Assembly (NCBI RefSeq): GCF_001422405.1
Contig: NZ_LMMV01000012.1
Span: forward strand, 722,830-786,829
Reading direction: 5' to 3'
Origin: Pseudorhodoferax sp. Leaf267
GTDB taxonomy: Bacteria > Pseudomonadota > Gammaproteobacteria > Burkholderiales > Burkholderiaceae_C
Length of the DNA stretch: 64,000 bases
Part shown: piece after piece, positions 26,241 to 34,986 of the stretch
Numbering within the stretch: the first letter of the stretch is position 1
How the letters are laid out: every line of letters begins with the position of its first letter
Notes under the pieces: generated by a model
What the model was told of the DNA's origin: nothing
What the model saw: the letters and a program-made list of their open reading frames with translations, nothing else
The model's database searches: none
Position numbers and translations under genes: made by a program

Positions 26241-26263
26241 TCACCATTGGTTGTCATTGGTGA
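26241..26263. promoter_or_regulatory. Inverted repeat TCACCA-N11-TGGTGA, candidate LysR operator
   Basis: A six-base perfect inverted repeat with an 11-base spacer lies in an AT-rich patch between the divergent glyoxalase and LysR genes. LysR proteins commonly bind interrupted dyads in such a position. Confidence 0.55.
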
Positions 26264-26284
26264 GCACTTGCCTGGAGGACGGCA

Positions 26285-27184
26285 ATGATCCGTGAGTTGA
26301 AAACCTTGATTGCCGTGGCGCGCGAAGGCACCTTTGCCGCGGCCGGTCAGAAGATCGGCTTGACGCAGGCCGCGGTCAGCGCGCAGATGCAAAGGTTGCA
26401 GGAAGAGCTGGGGTTTGCGCTGTTCGACCGAACGGGGCGCACGGCGCAGCTCAACGCGCGCGGGCACCAGACCTTGCAGCAGGCGCAGGAGCTGGTCAGC
26501 CTGTATGGCGAGCTGGGCTCACGCCGCGGCGGCAAGAACGAGGCGGTGTTCCTGACGCTGGGCGCCATCGCGTCCGCGCAACGGTCGTGGCTGCCCAAGG
26601 CCATCGCCAGGTTCCACCGCGCCTGCCCCGGTGCGCGCACGCGCATCCTGCCCGGGCTGTCGATGGACTTCGTGAACCAGGTGGATGCGGGCGAAATCGA
26701 CATGGCCATCGTCATCAAGCCGCCGTTCGGCCTGCATGCCGACCTGCGCTGGACCACGCTGGCGCGCGAACCCTTCAGGCTGCTCGTGCCGCGCGATGCG
26801 CCGCAGCTGAGCTGGGCCGAGTTGATCGGCAGCCAGCCCTTCGTGCGCTACGACCGCGCGTCCTTCGGGGGGCGGCAGGCGGACCGGTTCCTGCGTTCCA
26901 TGCACATCGCCGTGCAGCAGGTGTGCGAGGTGGACGAGCTGGACGCGATCGTGCAGCTGGTGGCGCATGGCGTGGGCGTAGCCCTGGTTCCACAGACTGT
27001 GAACCATCGTCGCTGGCCGGCGGCGGTGCGGGCCGTCGGCCTGGGAGAGCACACCTTCTACCGCGACATCGGCCTGATCCACCGCCGCGCGCGGACCATG
27101 AGCGAGCATGGCCGCCAGCTGGCCGGCTTGATCGTCGATGCGCATGCGGCCGCATCGCAAGGTGCGGCGGATGCAACCGCGTGA
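26285..27184 (+). CDS. LysR family transcriptional regulator
   Basis: A 299-residue LysR-type regulator. The N-terminal helix-turn-helix is clear (LIAVAREGTFAAAGQKIGLT, then QAAVSAQMQRLQEELGFALF, DRTGRTAQL). The effector domain contains DFVNQVDAGEIDMAIVIKPP and VAHGVGVALVPQ. It is divergent from the glyoxalase/binding-protein pair and shares a 128-base region with a TCACCA-N11-TGGTGA dyad, so it probably regulates that pair and itself. The inducer is unknown. It is the only regulator between 21 and 31 kb. Confidence 0.92.
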   Translation: MIRELKTLIAVAREGTFAAAGQKIGLTQAAVSAQMQRLQEELGFALFDRTGRTAQLNARGHQTLQQAQELVSLYGELGSRRGGKNEAVFLTLGAIASAQRSWLPKAIARFHRACPGARTRILPGLSMDFVNQVDAGEIDMAIVIKPPFGLHADLRWTTLAREPFRLLVPRDAPQLSWAELIGSQPFVRYDRASFGGRQADRFLRSMHIAVQQVCEVDELDAIVQLVAHGVGVALVPQTVNHRRWPAAVRAVGLGEHTFYRDIGLIHRRARTMSEHGRQLAGLIVDAHAAASQGAADATA

Positions 27185-27187
27185 GCC

Positions 27188-28426
27188 TTAGCCTGCGATG
27201 TTGCATTCCCGGCGCAGCAGCGCCAGCGCGTCTTCGTAGGCCTGCACGCGGTCGCTGCGCAAGACAGGCTCGGCCTCCGCCATGAAGGCGTTCCACAGAC
27301 GCAGGTAATCGCTGCGCAGTGCGACGGGCGCGTGTTGCGCGATGAACTGCCGGGGCAGCTCGGCATCCAGGCCCGACTTGCGGATCTTGCGGACCAGGCT
27401 GGCGGCGGCTTTCTCGGTCAGCAGCGTGGCGTGCGTGCCCTGCGTCGCGATGCGCAGGAACAGCGTGAGCAGCGAACTGTCGTCGCTGTGGCCCTCGGTG
27501 GCCTTCTCCCAAAGGGCGCTGTTGCTGCGCTCGAAATGCTCCAGGTCGGCCATGGCATCTTCAGTCCAGAAATAGCGGCCCAGGAAGGCCGGCGTCTGGT
27601 CGAAGAGCTTGCGCACGCTGATCGTGGCGTCCAGGATCCTGGGCAGGTCCTGCACGACGGAGGCCTGCACGGTCTGTACCGCGTCCACGAACTCTGCCGG
27701 TAGGTCCCTGGGCAAGTCCAGCGGGACGTGCGCGGCCTGGCCAACGGCGGGCTGCGCGTACTTCTTGCGCAGGCCCAGCACCATCTTCTCGAAGCCTTGC
27801 CAGTCCGGCATGGCGCTGCGCCGGCTGGCGCGCACCAGCAAGGCCGTGCGCACGACGGACTCCGCGTCCTTGCCGGCATCTTCCAGATCGTCGGCATCCA
27901 GCCCCAGCTGCGCCGCCATCCATACGGCTGCGTCCACCAGGGTCGTGGCATGGCTGCGCGCGGCGCGCTCGGTCTGATATTCGGGCAGGCTGCGCAGGGA
28001 CCACTTGGCCAGCAAGGGGATGTGCTTGTCCTCGAACACACCGTGCTCCTGCATGCCGAAGTGGCTGCTCTGCGGCATGGCGATCAACGCCTTGAGCATG
28101 TCCGAGCCGCCCTTGGAGCGCGACAGCAGGCTATGGTCGCGCAGAGCCTGGGCGGCCAGGTCCAGGTCACCACCGCAGGAGTGCTCCAGGTACAGGCTCA
28201 CGAGGTTGACCAGGCGCGCCCGCGCCATCTCCAGGTCGGGGCGCAGGTACTCGGTGCCGAAGTAGCGCGCGATCTGCACCATGCCCTTGGGCGCCTCCAC
28301 GCGCATCGCGGCCAGCTTCTCGGGTGGAATGATCCCGTGGCGCACGCCATGCTGCAGGGCCTTCTCAAAAAAGGGCCGCTCGTCGAACAGCGCGACGGCC
28401 TGGGCGCCCTGGTCGGGGTGGTCCAT
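27188..28426 (-). CDS. Unrecognised 412-residue protein, last gene of the J-domain operon
   Basis: I do not recognise this protein. It is 412 residues long, soluble, mostly helical by composition, with no signal peptide or membrane segment. Recognisable stretches are PPEKLAAMRVEAPKGMVQIA, YLRPDLEMARARLVNL and SHFGMQEHGVFEDKHIPLLA. The N-terminal half has repeated helix pairs that could be an armadillo/TPR-like solenoid. Its start overlaps the upstream stop by one base. It ends three bases after the convergent LysR gene ends. Linkage to a J-domain protein suggests a role in protein folding or assembly, but this is inference. Confidence 0.8.
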   Translation of the reverse strand: MDHPDQGAQAVALFDERPFFEKALQHGVRHGIIPPEKLAAMRVEAPKGMVQIARYFGTEYLRPDLEMARARLVNLVSLYLEHSCGGDLDLAAQALRDHSLLSRSKGGSDMLKALIAMPQSSHFGMQEHGVFEDKHIPLLAKWSLRSLPEYQTERAARSHATTLVDAAVWMAAQLGLDADDLEDAGKDAESVVRTALLVRASRRSAMPDWQGFEKMVLGLRKKYAQPAVGQAAHVPLDLPRDLPAEFVDAVQTVQASVVQDLPRILDATISVRKLFDQTPAFLGRYFWTEDAMADLEHFERSNSALWEKATEGHSDDSSLLTLFLRIATQGTHATLLTEKAAASLVRKIRKSGLDAELPRQFIAQHAPVALRSDYLRLWNAFMAEAEPVLRSDRVQAYEDALALLRRECNIAG

Positions 28427-29172
28427 CAAATCGCCGACTCTTCGTCGTCCTCGCGCGCGGCGGGGGTGCTGCGGCCACGGTCGGTGTCGCTGGTCTCCAC
28501 GCGCACATCTTCCTCGACCTCTTCTTCCTCGTCCTGCACGCCCAGGTGGTGGGCGCGCGCCTGGGCCCGCATGACCAGCAAGGTTTCGGTGAACAGGTCC
28601 GGGCACTCGTAGCGCATGCGCCAGGCCAGCTCCATCCAGTCCTGGTCGGCCACTTCCTCCAAGTCGATCCGGGGGCTGGCGTAGGCCGAGGCCAGCAGCG
28701 CCGTCTCCGACAGCATCTCGCCGTCTTCCTCGACGGTATCGAAGGTGCCGCTGCGCGCGAAGGCTTCGATGCGGGCCCACTTGTCGGCGAAGTAGTTGGC
28801 CATGGCTTCGCTGCCGCCTTCCATGTCGCCCACGGCGTTCAGGAATTCCACCGGGTCGGCGTCCTCACGGAAGACGATGGCGTTCACCATGCCACGCAGG
28901 TGCGTGTGGGTGAGGTCCTTGTAGCGCTTCTCGATGACGATGGCGTGCGCGAATTGCTGCGGGGTGACCAGCAGGCTCACGACCGATTCGCGCGATGGGT
29001 CGTACTCGCGCATCACGGCCAGGATGTCCTTGGGCGCCAACTGGTCCAGCACCACCATGAGCGCGCGGTCGCCCTCGGTGTCCGCCAGTTCGGTGAGGGC
29101 GGACTCGGCGCCGGCGATGTCGCCTGCGGCAATCAGGCTTTGGGTCTTCGCGATCAGGGCGAGGTGGTTCAT
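28426..29172 (-). CDS. Unrecognised 248-residue protein with acidic tail
   Basis: A soluble 248-residue protein that I cannot assign. The first 200 residues look like short helical hairpins (SLIAAGDIAGAESALTELAD, LDQLAPKDILAVMREYD), faintly like the helical repeats of the MgtE N-domain. The last 40 residues are strongly acidic and probably disordered, with a run of glutamates (EDEEEEVEED-like). It lies 21 bases after the 188-residue gene and overlaps the 412-residue gene by one base. Neither a catalytic motif nor a metal site is visible. Confidence 0.8.
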   Translation of the reverse strand: MNHLALIAKTQSLIAAGDIAGAESALTELADTEGDRALMVVLDQLAPKDILAVMREYDPSRESVVSLLVTPQQFAHAIVIEKRYKDLTHTHLRGMVNAIVFREDADPVEFLNAVGDMEGGSEAMANYFADKWARIEAFARSGTFDTVEEDGEMLSETALLASAYASPRIDLEEVADQDWMELAWRMRYECPDLFTETLLVMRAQARAHHLGVQDEEEEVEEDVRVETSDTDRGRSTPAAREDDEESAI

Positions 29173-29193
29173 GGCGTCAGGTCCTTTGCCCGT

Positions 29194-29760
29194 TCAGTCT
29201 TTGCGGTCGAAGCCTTGCTCGGCCATCCAATCGGCGCGGGCGTCCTCGCGGCTCTGGGCATCGGCGTCGTCCAGGTCGTCGGCCGAGAGGGTTGGTTCGT
29301 GGTCGTCGCTGTCGCGGTCGGCATCGGCGTCTTCCGATTCGTCGCCGTCATCCACGCCTGCGCTGGCATGCCGGGCGCTGCCGGCCATGTACTCCAGCGC
29401 GGCGGCCACGCAGAGGAAGTGATCGCCGGCCGCTTGCTGGCGCAGCATCTGCACCGTGGCCTGGGCCCAGGGCGCCACCGTGATGCTGTGCTGCAGGCTG
29501 TCCCACGCGGGCAGGTTGTCGGGCTCGCAGGCCAGCAATTGGTCAATGGCCGGCGCGGACGTGAAGTGGAAGGCCTTGTGCAGCACCACCGCCACCATCT
29601 CGGGGCTGAGCTCCAGCATGTGCACCAGGAAGCCGAGCTCACTGCGCCGCTCGGCCAGCCGCCGGTCCAGCACGAACTGGCCCTCCGAGTCGTGGCGCAT
29701 GTCGTCGAGCTCGGCCATGTAGGCGGTGCGCAGGTTGTGGAAGAAGGGGGATACGTGCAT
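29194..29760 (-). CDS. Unrecognised 188-residue protein with Asp-rich tail
   Basis: A soluble 188-residue protein of unknown family. Residues 1-130 look folded (FFHNLRTAYMAELDDMRHDS, LGFLVHMLELSPEMVAVVLH). Residues 135-180 are very rich in Asp and Glu and probably disordered. It starts six bases after the J-domain gene stop, so it is the second gene of the operon. An acidic tail is found in both this protein and the next one, which hints at a shared binding or solubility function. No enzyme motif is visible. Confidence 0.8.
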   Translation of the reverse strand: MHVSPFFHNLRTAYMAELDDMRHDSEGQFVLDRRLAERRSELGFLVHMLELSPEMVAVVLHKAFHFTSAPAIDQLLACEPDNLPAWDSLQHSITVAPWAQATVQMLRQQAAGDHFLCVAAALEYMAGSARHASAGVDDGDESEDADADRDSDDHEPTLSADDLDDADAQSREDARADWMAEQGFDRKD

Positions 29761-29766
29761 CGGAGC

Positions 29767-30042
29767 CTAAATCAGCTTGCGGAAATAGTCGCCCCAGATC
29801 TCGCGCGCCGTTTCCAGCGGGTCGTCGAGCAGGTTGCGCTTGCGGTTGTGGTCGTAGGCCTCGCGCCTGGCCGCGTCGCCCAGGATGTCGTAGGCCTCCT
29901 GGATGGCGCGAAACCGCGTGGCGGCGTCGGGCGCGGGGTTGCGGTCCGGGTGGTGCAGGGCCGCCTGGTGGCGGTAGGCCTTCTTGATGTCCGCCAGGCT
30001 GGCGCCACTGCTGACACCCAGGGCGAGATAGTGGTTTTGCAT
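29767..30042 (-). CDS. Small J-domain protein (DnaJ family)
   Basis: A 91-residue protein that is almost only a J domain. Helix I is HYLALGVSSGASLADIKKAY, the HPD motif that stimulates the Hsp70 ATPase lies at residues 31-33 (HHPDRNP), and helix III is FRAIQEAYDILGDAARREAYD. A short C-terminal extension ends in WGDYFRKLI. There is no glycine-rich or zinc domain, so client binding must come from a partner, perhaps the next three proteins. It is the first gene of a four-gene minus-strand operon. Confidence 0.9.
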   Translation of the reverse strand: MQNHYLALGVSSGASLADIKKAYRHQAALHHPDRNPAPDAATRFRAIQEAYDILGDAARREAYDHNRKRNLLDDPLETAREIWGDYFRKLI

Positions 30043-30160
30043 GCGCTGCCTTGCTGCGGTTCGCGTGGGTCACGGCGAACCGCGAAAGGCGGCGATTGTA
30101 GGAGGCGGCGCGTGAATCCCGCGCCTGCGGCCCGCAAGGCCTCGGCTGCCGCCAGGGCGA

Positions 30161-31102
30161 TCAGACCGGCGTCAGCACCGGCCGGCCGTTGAAGAACGCG
30201 TCCAGGTTGCCCAGCACCAGCGTGACCGAGGCCTGCACGGCCTCGGGCGAGCGCCCCGCGATGTGCGGCGTGATGACCACGTTGGGCAGGTCCAGCAGTT
30301 CGGCCGGCGGCGCGGGCTCGCTCTCGTAGACGTCGATGCCGGCCGAGGCGATGCGGCCCTCGCGCAGCGCCGCGGCCAGCGCGGCCGTGTCCACCACGCT
30401 GCCGCGTGCGATGTTGACCAGCGTGCCCTGGGGGCCCAGCGCGTCCAGCACCTGGGCGTCGACCAGGTGCTTCGTCTCGGCACCGCCCGGGGTGGCGACG
30501 ACCAGGCAGTCGCACCACGCGGCCAGGGCGCGCGCGCTGTCGAAGTATTCGAACGGCAGGTCGGCCTTGCGGCTGCGGCTGTGGTAGCCCACGGGCATGT
30601 CGAAGCCGGCCGCGCGCTTGGCGATCTGCTTGCCGATGCCGCCCATGCCGAGCAGGCCGATGCGCTTCCCGCTCACGGTGGGCGTGTAGAACTGCAGCTG
30701 GTCGCGCCACAGGCCTTTGCGCACGCCGGTGTCCAACTGCACGATGCCGCGCACGGCCGCCAGCAGCAGGCCGAAGGCGTGGTCGGCCACGCAGGTTTCG
30801 TTGCTGCCGGCCGCGTTGGCCACGGCGATGCCGCGCGCCTTGGCCGCGGCCACGTCCACCAGCTCGTAACCCACGCCCAGCGTGTGCACCAGCTCCAGCG
30901 CGGGCAGGGCCGAGATCTCGGTGGCCGTCAGCCCGATGGTGCCGATCGTCAGCACGGCGCGGATGCGCGGGCCGTGCTCGGCGATGGCCTGGGCGCGGCG
31001 CGCATCGTTGTCGCCGACGATGACGTCGAAGCGGTCGCGGAACTGCTGCAGGTAAGCAGCTTGCAGCGGGCACAGCACGAGCAGGGGGATGGAGGCGGTC
31101 AT
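30161..31102 (-). CDS. D-2-hydroxyacid dehydrogenase
   Basis: A 313-residue member of the D-2-hydroxyacid dehydrogenase family. It has the Rossmann motif IGLLGMGGIGKQIAKRA, with YHSRSRK after the second strand (suggesting NADPH). The catalytic Arg is in VNIARGSVVD, the Glu in YESEPAPP and the His in ITPHIAGRS. It is separate from the J-domain operon (about 120 bases) and lies 56 bases beyond the 3' end of the LysR gene, in the same direction. It could be cotranscribed with that regulator. The substrate is unknown; glyoxylate, hydroxypyruvate or phenylpyruvate-type acids are typical. Confidence 0.9.
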   Translation of the reverse strand: MTASIPLLVLCPLQAAYLQQFRDRFDVIVGDNDARRAQAIAEHGPRIRAVLTIGTIGLTATEISALPALELVHTLGVGYELVDVAAAKARGIAVANAAGSNETCVADHAFGLLLAAVRGIVQLDTGVRKGLWRDQLQFYTPTVSGKRIGLLGMGGIGKQIAKRAAGFDMPVGYHSRSRKADLPFEYFDSARALAAWCDCLVVATPGGAETKHLVDAQVLDALGPQGTLVNIARGSVVDTAALAAALREGRIASAGIDVYESEPAPPAELLDLPNVVITPHIAGRSPEAVQASVTLVLGNLDAFFNGRPVLTPV

Positions 31103-31157
31103 CTGTTGAGGAGGGTAGGCGCGAAGCGGGCCAGTCTAGCAAGCACCCCTGCAGGCT

Positions 31158-32108
31158 TCAGGCGTAGGGAGCGATGGCGCGCAGCACCACGTCCTGCACC
31201 AGCTGGCGCGCGATCTTCTGCGTCTCGGTGGCGGGCCGGCGCGATGAGCGCACCAGCATGAGCTGGCTCATCAATCGCGGCTGGTGGATGCTGCGCACCT
31301 CGAACGGCTCGGCGTTCTCGAAATTGCTGAGCGTGTAGGCCGGCAGCACGGCATGGCCGAAGCCTTCCTTGACCAGGTTCAGGATGCCGTTCAGCCCGTC
31401 TACCTCCAGCGTGACGCGCAGCGCGCAGCCGATGCGCATGGCCTCGTCGTCGATGAGCAGGCGAAACGCGTTGGGCCGGCTGGGCAGGATCAGCGGCAGC
31501 GCGGTGACCTCCTTCAGCGTGATGCGCTCGCGGCCTTTGGCCGGTGTCTTGGTCCCCGGCCTGGCCGCGGCCTTGCGCGCTGGCCTGGCCGCGTCGCTGG
31601 GCGAGATCAGCACCAGCTCTTCCTCGTGCAGCGTGGCCAGTTCCATGTCGGGCGAGCGCTCGGGGTTGTACAGCACGGCCATGTCCAGCTTGCCCAGCCG
31701 CAGCCCGTCCACCATGCTGACCGAGAAGCCCTCGGTCAGCGTCACCTGCGCCTGCGGCAGCTGCGCGCGAAAGGCCTGCGTCAGCGGCACCGTGATCAGC
31801 CGGGACAGGCTGGGCGGCAGGCCGATGGACACGCGCCCGGCCAGCGCGCCGCGCGCCACGCCCAGTTCCTCGCGCGCCACATCCACCTGGTGCAGGATGC
31901 CGCGGCCGTGTTCCAGCAGCAGCTTGCCGGCCTCCGTGGGCGTGGCGCCACGCCCGTTGCGGGCCAGCAGGTTCTGCCGCAACTCCACCTCCAGCAGGCG
32001 GATCTGGCGCGACAGCGCGGGCTGCGCCACGTTCAGCGCGATGGCCGCGCGCGTGAAGCTGCCGAGCTCGGCCACACGCACGAAATACTCGAGTTGCTTG
32101 AGGTCCAT
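31158..32108 (-). CDS. LysR family regulator, probable activator of the protocatechuate 4,5-cleavage operon
   Basis: A 316-residue LysR-type regulator. The DNA-binding start is MDLKQLEYFVRVAELGSFTR followed by AALNVAQPALSRQIRLLEVE-like residues. The effector domain has an insert rich in Ala, Arg and Lys around residues 150-170. It is divergent from ligJ over 139 bases, the usual position of the regulator of this pathway in Comamonadaceae (PmdR-like role). The inducer in studied systems is a pathway carboxylate. The ATG at 32108 is preferred to an in-frame TTG three codons upstream. Confidence 0.88.
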   Translation of the reverse strand: MDLKQLEYFVRVAELGSFTRAAIALNVAQPALSRQIRLLEVELRQNLLARNGRGATPTEAGKLLLEHGRGILHQVDVAREELGVARGALAGRVSIGLPPSLSRLITVPLTQAFRAQLPQAQVTLTEGFSVSMVDGLRLGKLDMAVLYNPERSPDMELATLHEEELVLISPSDAARPARKAAARPGTKTPAKGRERITLKEVTALPLILPSRPNAFRLLIDDEAMRIGCALRVTLEVDGLNGILNLVKEGFGHAVLPAYTLSNFENAEPFEVRSIHQPRLMSQLMLVRSSRRPATETQKIARQLVQDVVLRAIAPYA

Positions 32109-32126
32109 GGGCTGCAAGTGTATTGA

Positions 32127-32186
32127 ATAGCGCGCCGCGCGATATGCCGATGTGTTCTAACTGCTAGAGGGTGTTCCGGCTGGAAC
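32127..32186. promoter_or_regulatory. Dyads in the LysR-ligJ divergent region
   Basis: ATAGCGCGCCGCGCGATAT (32127-32145) is a near-perfect dyad with one mismatched pair. GTTCC-GGCT-GGAAC (32173-32186) is a second, perfect one. Both lie between the divergent starts, at distances from ligJ suited to a LysR recognition site and an activation or promoter-proximal site. Confidence 0.5.
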
Positions 32187-32247
32187 TTTGCAGGCTTACC
32201 GCGCAGAATTCCGCCGGTCAGTTGAGACCTGTAACCCGAGGAACGAC

Positions 32248-33294
32248 ATGAGCCAAAGCAACCCCCTGATCATCGACGTGCACGGCCACTACACGACCGC
32301 GCCCAAGGCCCTGGAGACCTGGCGCAACCAGCAGATCGCCGGCATCCAGGACCCGGCCCTCATGCCCAAGGTGGCGGATCTCAAGATCAGCGACGACGAG
32401 CTGCGCGAGAGCATCGAGCTGAACCAGCTGGCCAAGATGCGCGAGCGCGGCAGCGACATCACCATCTTCAGCCCGCGCGCCAGCTTCATGGCGCACCACA
32501 TCGGCGACTTCAATGTGTCGTCGACCTGGGCGGCGATTTGTAACGAGCTGTGCTACCGCGTCTCGCAGCTGTTCCCCGACCACTTCATTCCTGCGGCCAT
32601 GCTGCCGCAAAGCCCCGGCGTCGACCCCAAGACCTGCATCCCCGAGCTGGAGAAGTGCGTCAAGGAGTACGGCAACGTCGGCATCAACCTGAACCCGGAC
32701 CCGTCCGGCGGCCACTGGACGAGCCCGCCGCTGTCCGACCGCAGCTGGTACCCGATCTACGAGAAGATGGTCGAGTACGACATCCCGGCCATGGTGCACG
32801 TCAGCACGAGCTGCAATGCCTGCTTCCACACCACCGGCGCGCATTACCTGAATGCCGACACCACGGCCTTCATGCAGTGCCTGACGTCCGATCTTTTCAA
32901 GGACTTCCCGACGCTGAAGTTCCTGATTCCGCACGGCGGCGGTGCCGTGCCCTACCACTGGGGCCGTTTCCGCGGGCTGGCGCAGGAGCTCAAGAAGCCG
33001 CTGCTGACCGAGCACCTGCTGAACAACATCTACTTCGACACCTGCGTCTACCACCAGCCCGGCATCGACCTCTTGACCAAGGTGATCCCGACCAAGAACG
33101 TGCTGTTCGCCAGCGAGATGATCGGCGCCGTGCGTGGCATCGACCCGGAGACCGGCCACTACTACGACGACACCAAGCGCTACGTGCTGAACACGCCCAA
33201 CCTCACGGATGAAGACCGCTACCAGGTCTTCGAAGGCAATGCGCGCCGCGTGTTCAGCCGCCTGGACACGGCCCTCAAGGCCAAAAACAAGTAA
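32248..33294 (+). CDS. ligJ: 4-oxalomesaconate hydratase
   Basis: A 348-residue amidohydrolase-fold enzyme of the LigJ type (PmdE in Comamonas). Metal-binding histidines appear in IIDVHGHYT (His12, His14), in MVHVSTSC and in [13 protein letters not shown], and [10 protein letters not shown] near residue 290 is typical. It hydrates 4-oxalomesaconate to 4-carboxy-4-hydroxy-2-oxoadipate. GAGGA precedes the ATG. It is the first gene of an eight-gene operon ending at 40289 and is adjacent to ligK for the next reaction. A decarboxylase of the same fold is the main alternative, but the context argues against it. Confidence 0.9.
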   Translation: MSQSNPLIIDVHGHYTTAPKALETWRNQQIAGIQDPALMPKVADLKISDDELRESIELNQLAKMRERGSDITIFSPRASFMAHHIGDFNVSSTWAAICNELCYRVSQLFPDHFIPAAMLPQSPGVDPKTCIPELEKCVKEYGNVGINLNPDPSGGHWTSPPLSDRSWYPIYEKMVEYDIPAMVHVSTSCNACFHTTGAHYLNADTTAFMQCLTSDLFKDFPTLKFLIPHGGGAVPYHWGRFRGLAQELKKPLLTEHLLNNIYFDTCVYHQPGIDLLTKVIPTKNVLFASEMIGAVRGIDPETGHYYDDTKRYVLNTPNLTDEDRYQVFEGNARRVFSRLDTALKAKNK

Positions 33295-33311
33295 CCCGCA
33301 GGAGCATCACC

Positions 33312-33995
33312 ATGTACGAACTCGGAGTCGTCTACCGCAACATCCAGCGCACGGACGCTGCCACCGCCGACGGGCTCGCCGCGCTGGGCTCGGCCACCGT
33401 GCACGAGGCCATGGGCCGCGTGGGCCTGCTCAAGCCCTACATGCGCCCGATCTACCCGGGCGCCCAGGTGTCCGGCACGGCCGTGACGGTGCTGCTGCAC
33501 CCGGGCGACAACTGGATGATGCACGTGGTCGCGGAGCAAATTAAGCCCGGCGACATCGTGGTCGCCGCCATCACGGCCGAGTGCACCGACGGCTACTTCG
33601 GCGACCTGCTGGCCACCAGCTTCCAGGCGCGCGGCGCGCGTGCGCTGATCATCGACGCCGGCGTGCGCGACGTGAAGACGCTGAAAGAGATGAACTTCCC
33701 GGTGTGGAGCAAGGCCATCAGCAGCAAGGGCACGATCAAGGCCACCATCGGCTCGGTCAACATCCCCGTGGTCTGCGCCGGCATGCTGGTCACGCCGGGC
33801 GACGTGATCGTGGCGGACGACGATGGCGTGGTCTGCGTGCCGCGCGCCATCGCGGCCAAGACGCTGGAGGCTGCGCAGAAGCGTGAGAGCTTCGAGGGCG
33901 AAAAGCGTGACAAGCTGGCCAGCGGCGTGCTGGGCCTGGACATGTACAAGATGCGCGAGCCGTTGGCGGCAGCGGGCTTGAAGTACATCGATTGA
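33312..33995 (+). CDS. ligK: 4-carboxy-4-hydroxy-2-oxoadipate aldolase
   Basis: A 227-residue class II aldolase of the RraA-like fold. It has [20 protein letters not shown] followed by DAGVRD, matching the G-D-x20-R-D metal/substrate motif. [18 protein letters not shown] is another family signature. It cleaves 4-carboxy-4-hydroxy-2-oxoadipate to pyruvate and oxaloacetate, the last step of the pathway, and such enzymes also decarboxylate oxaloacetate. It follows ligJ after 17 bases. Its stop lies five bases before the first Bug gene. Confidence 0.93.
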   Translation: MYELGVVYRNIQRTDAATADGLAALGSATVHEAMGRVGLLKPYMRPIYPGAQVSGTAVTVLLHPGDNWMMHVVAEQIKPGDIVVAAITAECTDGYFGDLLATSFQARGARALIIDAGVRDVKTLKEMNFPVWSKAISSKGTIKATIGSVNIPVVCAGMLVTPGDVIVADDDGVVCVPRAIAAKTLEAAQKRESFEGEKRDKLASGVLGLDMYKMREPLAAAGLKYID

Positions 33996-34000
33996 GCGCG

Positions 34001-34963
34001 ATGTTCAAACGCCTCGTGCTGGCCTGCGTGGCCACTGCGCTGTTGGCCGGTGCCGCATACGCGCAGACCTACCCGAACAAGCCGATCAAGCTCGTGGTCG
34101 GCTACTCGGCCGGCGGCGCGGTCGACATCGTTGCGCGCACCGTGGGCCAGGCCATGTCGGCCAGCATGGGCCAGCCCATAGTCGTGGAGAACAAGCCCGG
34201 CGCCGGCACGAACATCGCCGTCAAGTCGGTCATCGACGCCGCGCCGGACGGCTACACGCTGATGCTGGCTGCCAACGCACTGGCGGCCAACATGGCGCTG
34301 TACCAGCCCGCACCGTTCGACGCCGAGCGCGACTTGGCGCTGATCGCGCAGGTGGGCCGCGTGCCGGTGGTGATCGCGGCGAACCCGGCCGTGCCGTACA
34401 ACACGGTGGCCGAGTTGATCGCCGCCGCCAAGGGCAAGCCCGATTCCATCGCATTCGCCAGCCCCGGCAACGGCGCCACGCCGCACATGGCGGTCGAGCT
34501 CTTTGCCAAGGCCGCCGGCATCGCGCTGCAGCACGTGCCCTACCGCGGCGGCGCGCAGGCCATCACCGACACCATCGGCGGCCAGGTGCCGCTGGTGGCG
34601 GTGAACGCGCTGGAGGCCTTGCCCCATGTGAAGAGCGGCAAGCTCAAGGTGCTGGCCGCGCTGAGCGCCAAGCGCACCAGCATCTTCCCGGACACGCCGA
34701 CGATCGCCGAATCCGGCTACCCGGGCTTCGAGGCCTCGGTCTGGTACGGCTTCGTCGCACCGGCCGCCACGCCCAAGGCCGTGGTCGACAAGCTGTACGC
34801 CGAGGTGCAAAAGGCCCTGGCCACGCCCGAGGTGCAGGCGCGCATGAGCGGCGTGGGCGGCGAGGTCACGCCCGGCCCCGCCACGCAGTTCGCCACGCTG
34901 GTGCGCGCGGAGCGCCAGCGCTACGAGAAGCTGGTGCGTGAGACCGGCATCAAGCCTGATTGA
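34001..34963 (+). CDS. Bug family binding protein 1 of the lig operon
   Basis: A 320-residue TctC/Bug periplasmic binding protein. The signal peptide is LVLACVATALLAGAAYAQ and the mature start is YPNKPIKLVVGYSAGGAVDI. Motifs VVENKPGAGTNIAVKSV and DTPTIAESGYPGF follow. It is less similar to the next two Bug proteins than they are to each other. No permease genes are in the window. In this operon it probably captures a protocatechuate-pathway aromatic acid or its relatives. That is inference from position. Confidence 0.9.
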   Translation: MFKRLVLACVATALLAGAAYAQTYPNKPIKLVVGYSAGGAVDIVARTVGQAMSASMGQPIVVENKPGAGTNIAVKSVIDAAPDGYTLMLAANALAANMALYQPAPFDAERDLALIAQVGRVPVVIAANPAVPYNTVAELIAAAKGKPDSIAFASPGNGATPHMAVELFAKAAGIALQHVPYRGGAQAITDTIGGQVPLVAVNALEALPHVKSGKLKVLAALSAKRTSIFPDTPTIAESGYPGFEASVWYGFVAPAATPKAVVDKLYAEVQKALATPEVQARMSGVGGEVTPGPATQFATLVRAERQRYEKLVRETGIKPD

Positions 34964-34986
34964 AACGACAACCCGAGAGAGACGAC

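Noticed and set aside
32218-33159. A 313-codon minus-strand frame opposite ligJ
   Set aside because: LigJ is supported by motifs and operon context. The antisense product has no signal, motif or ribosome site.
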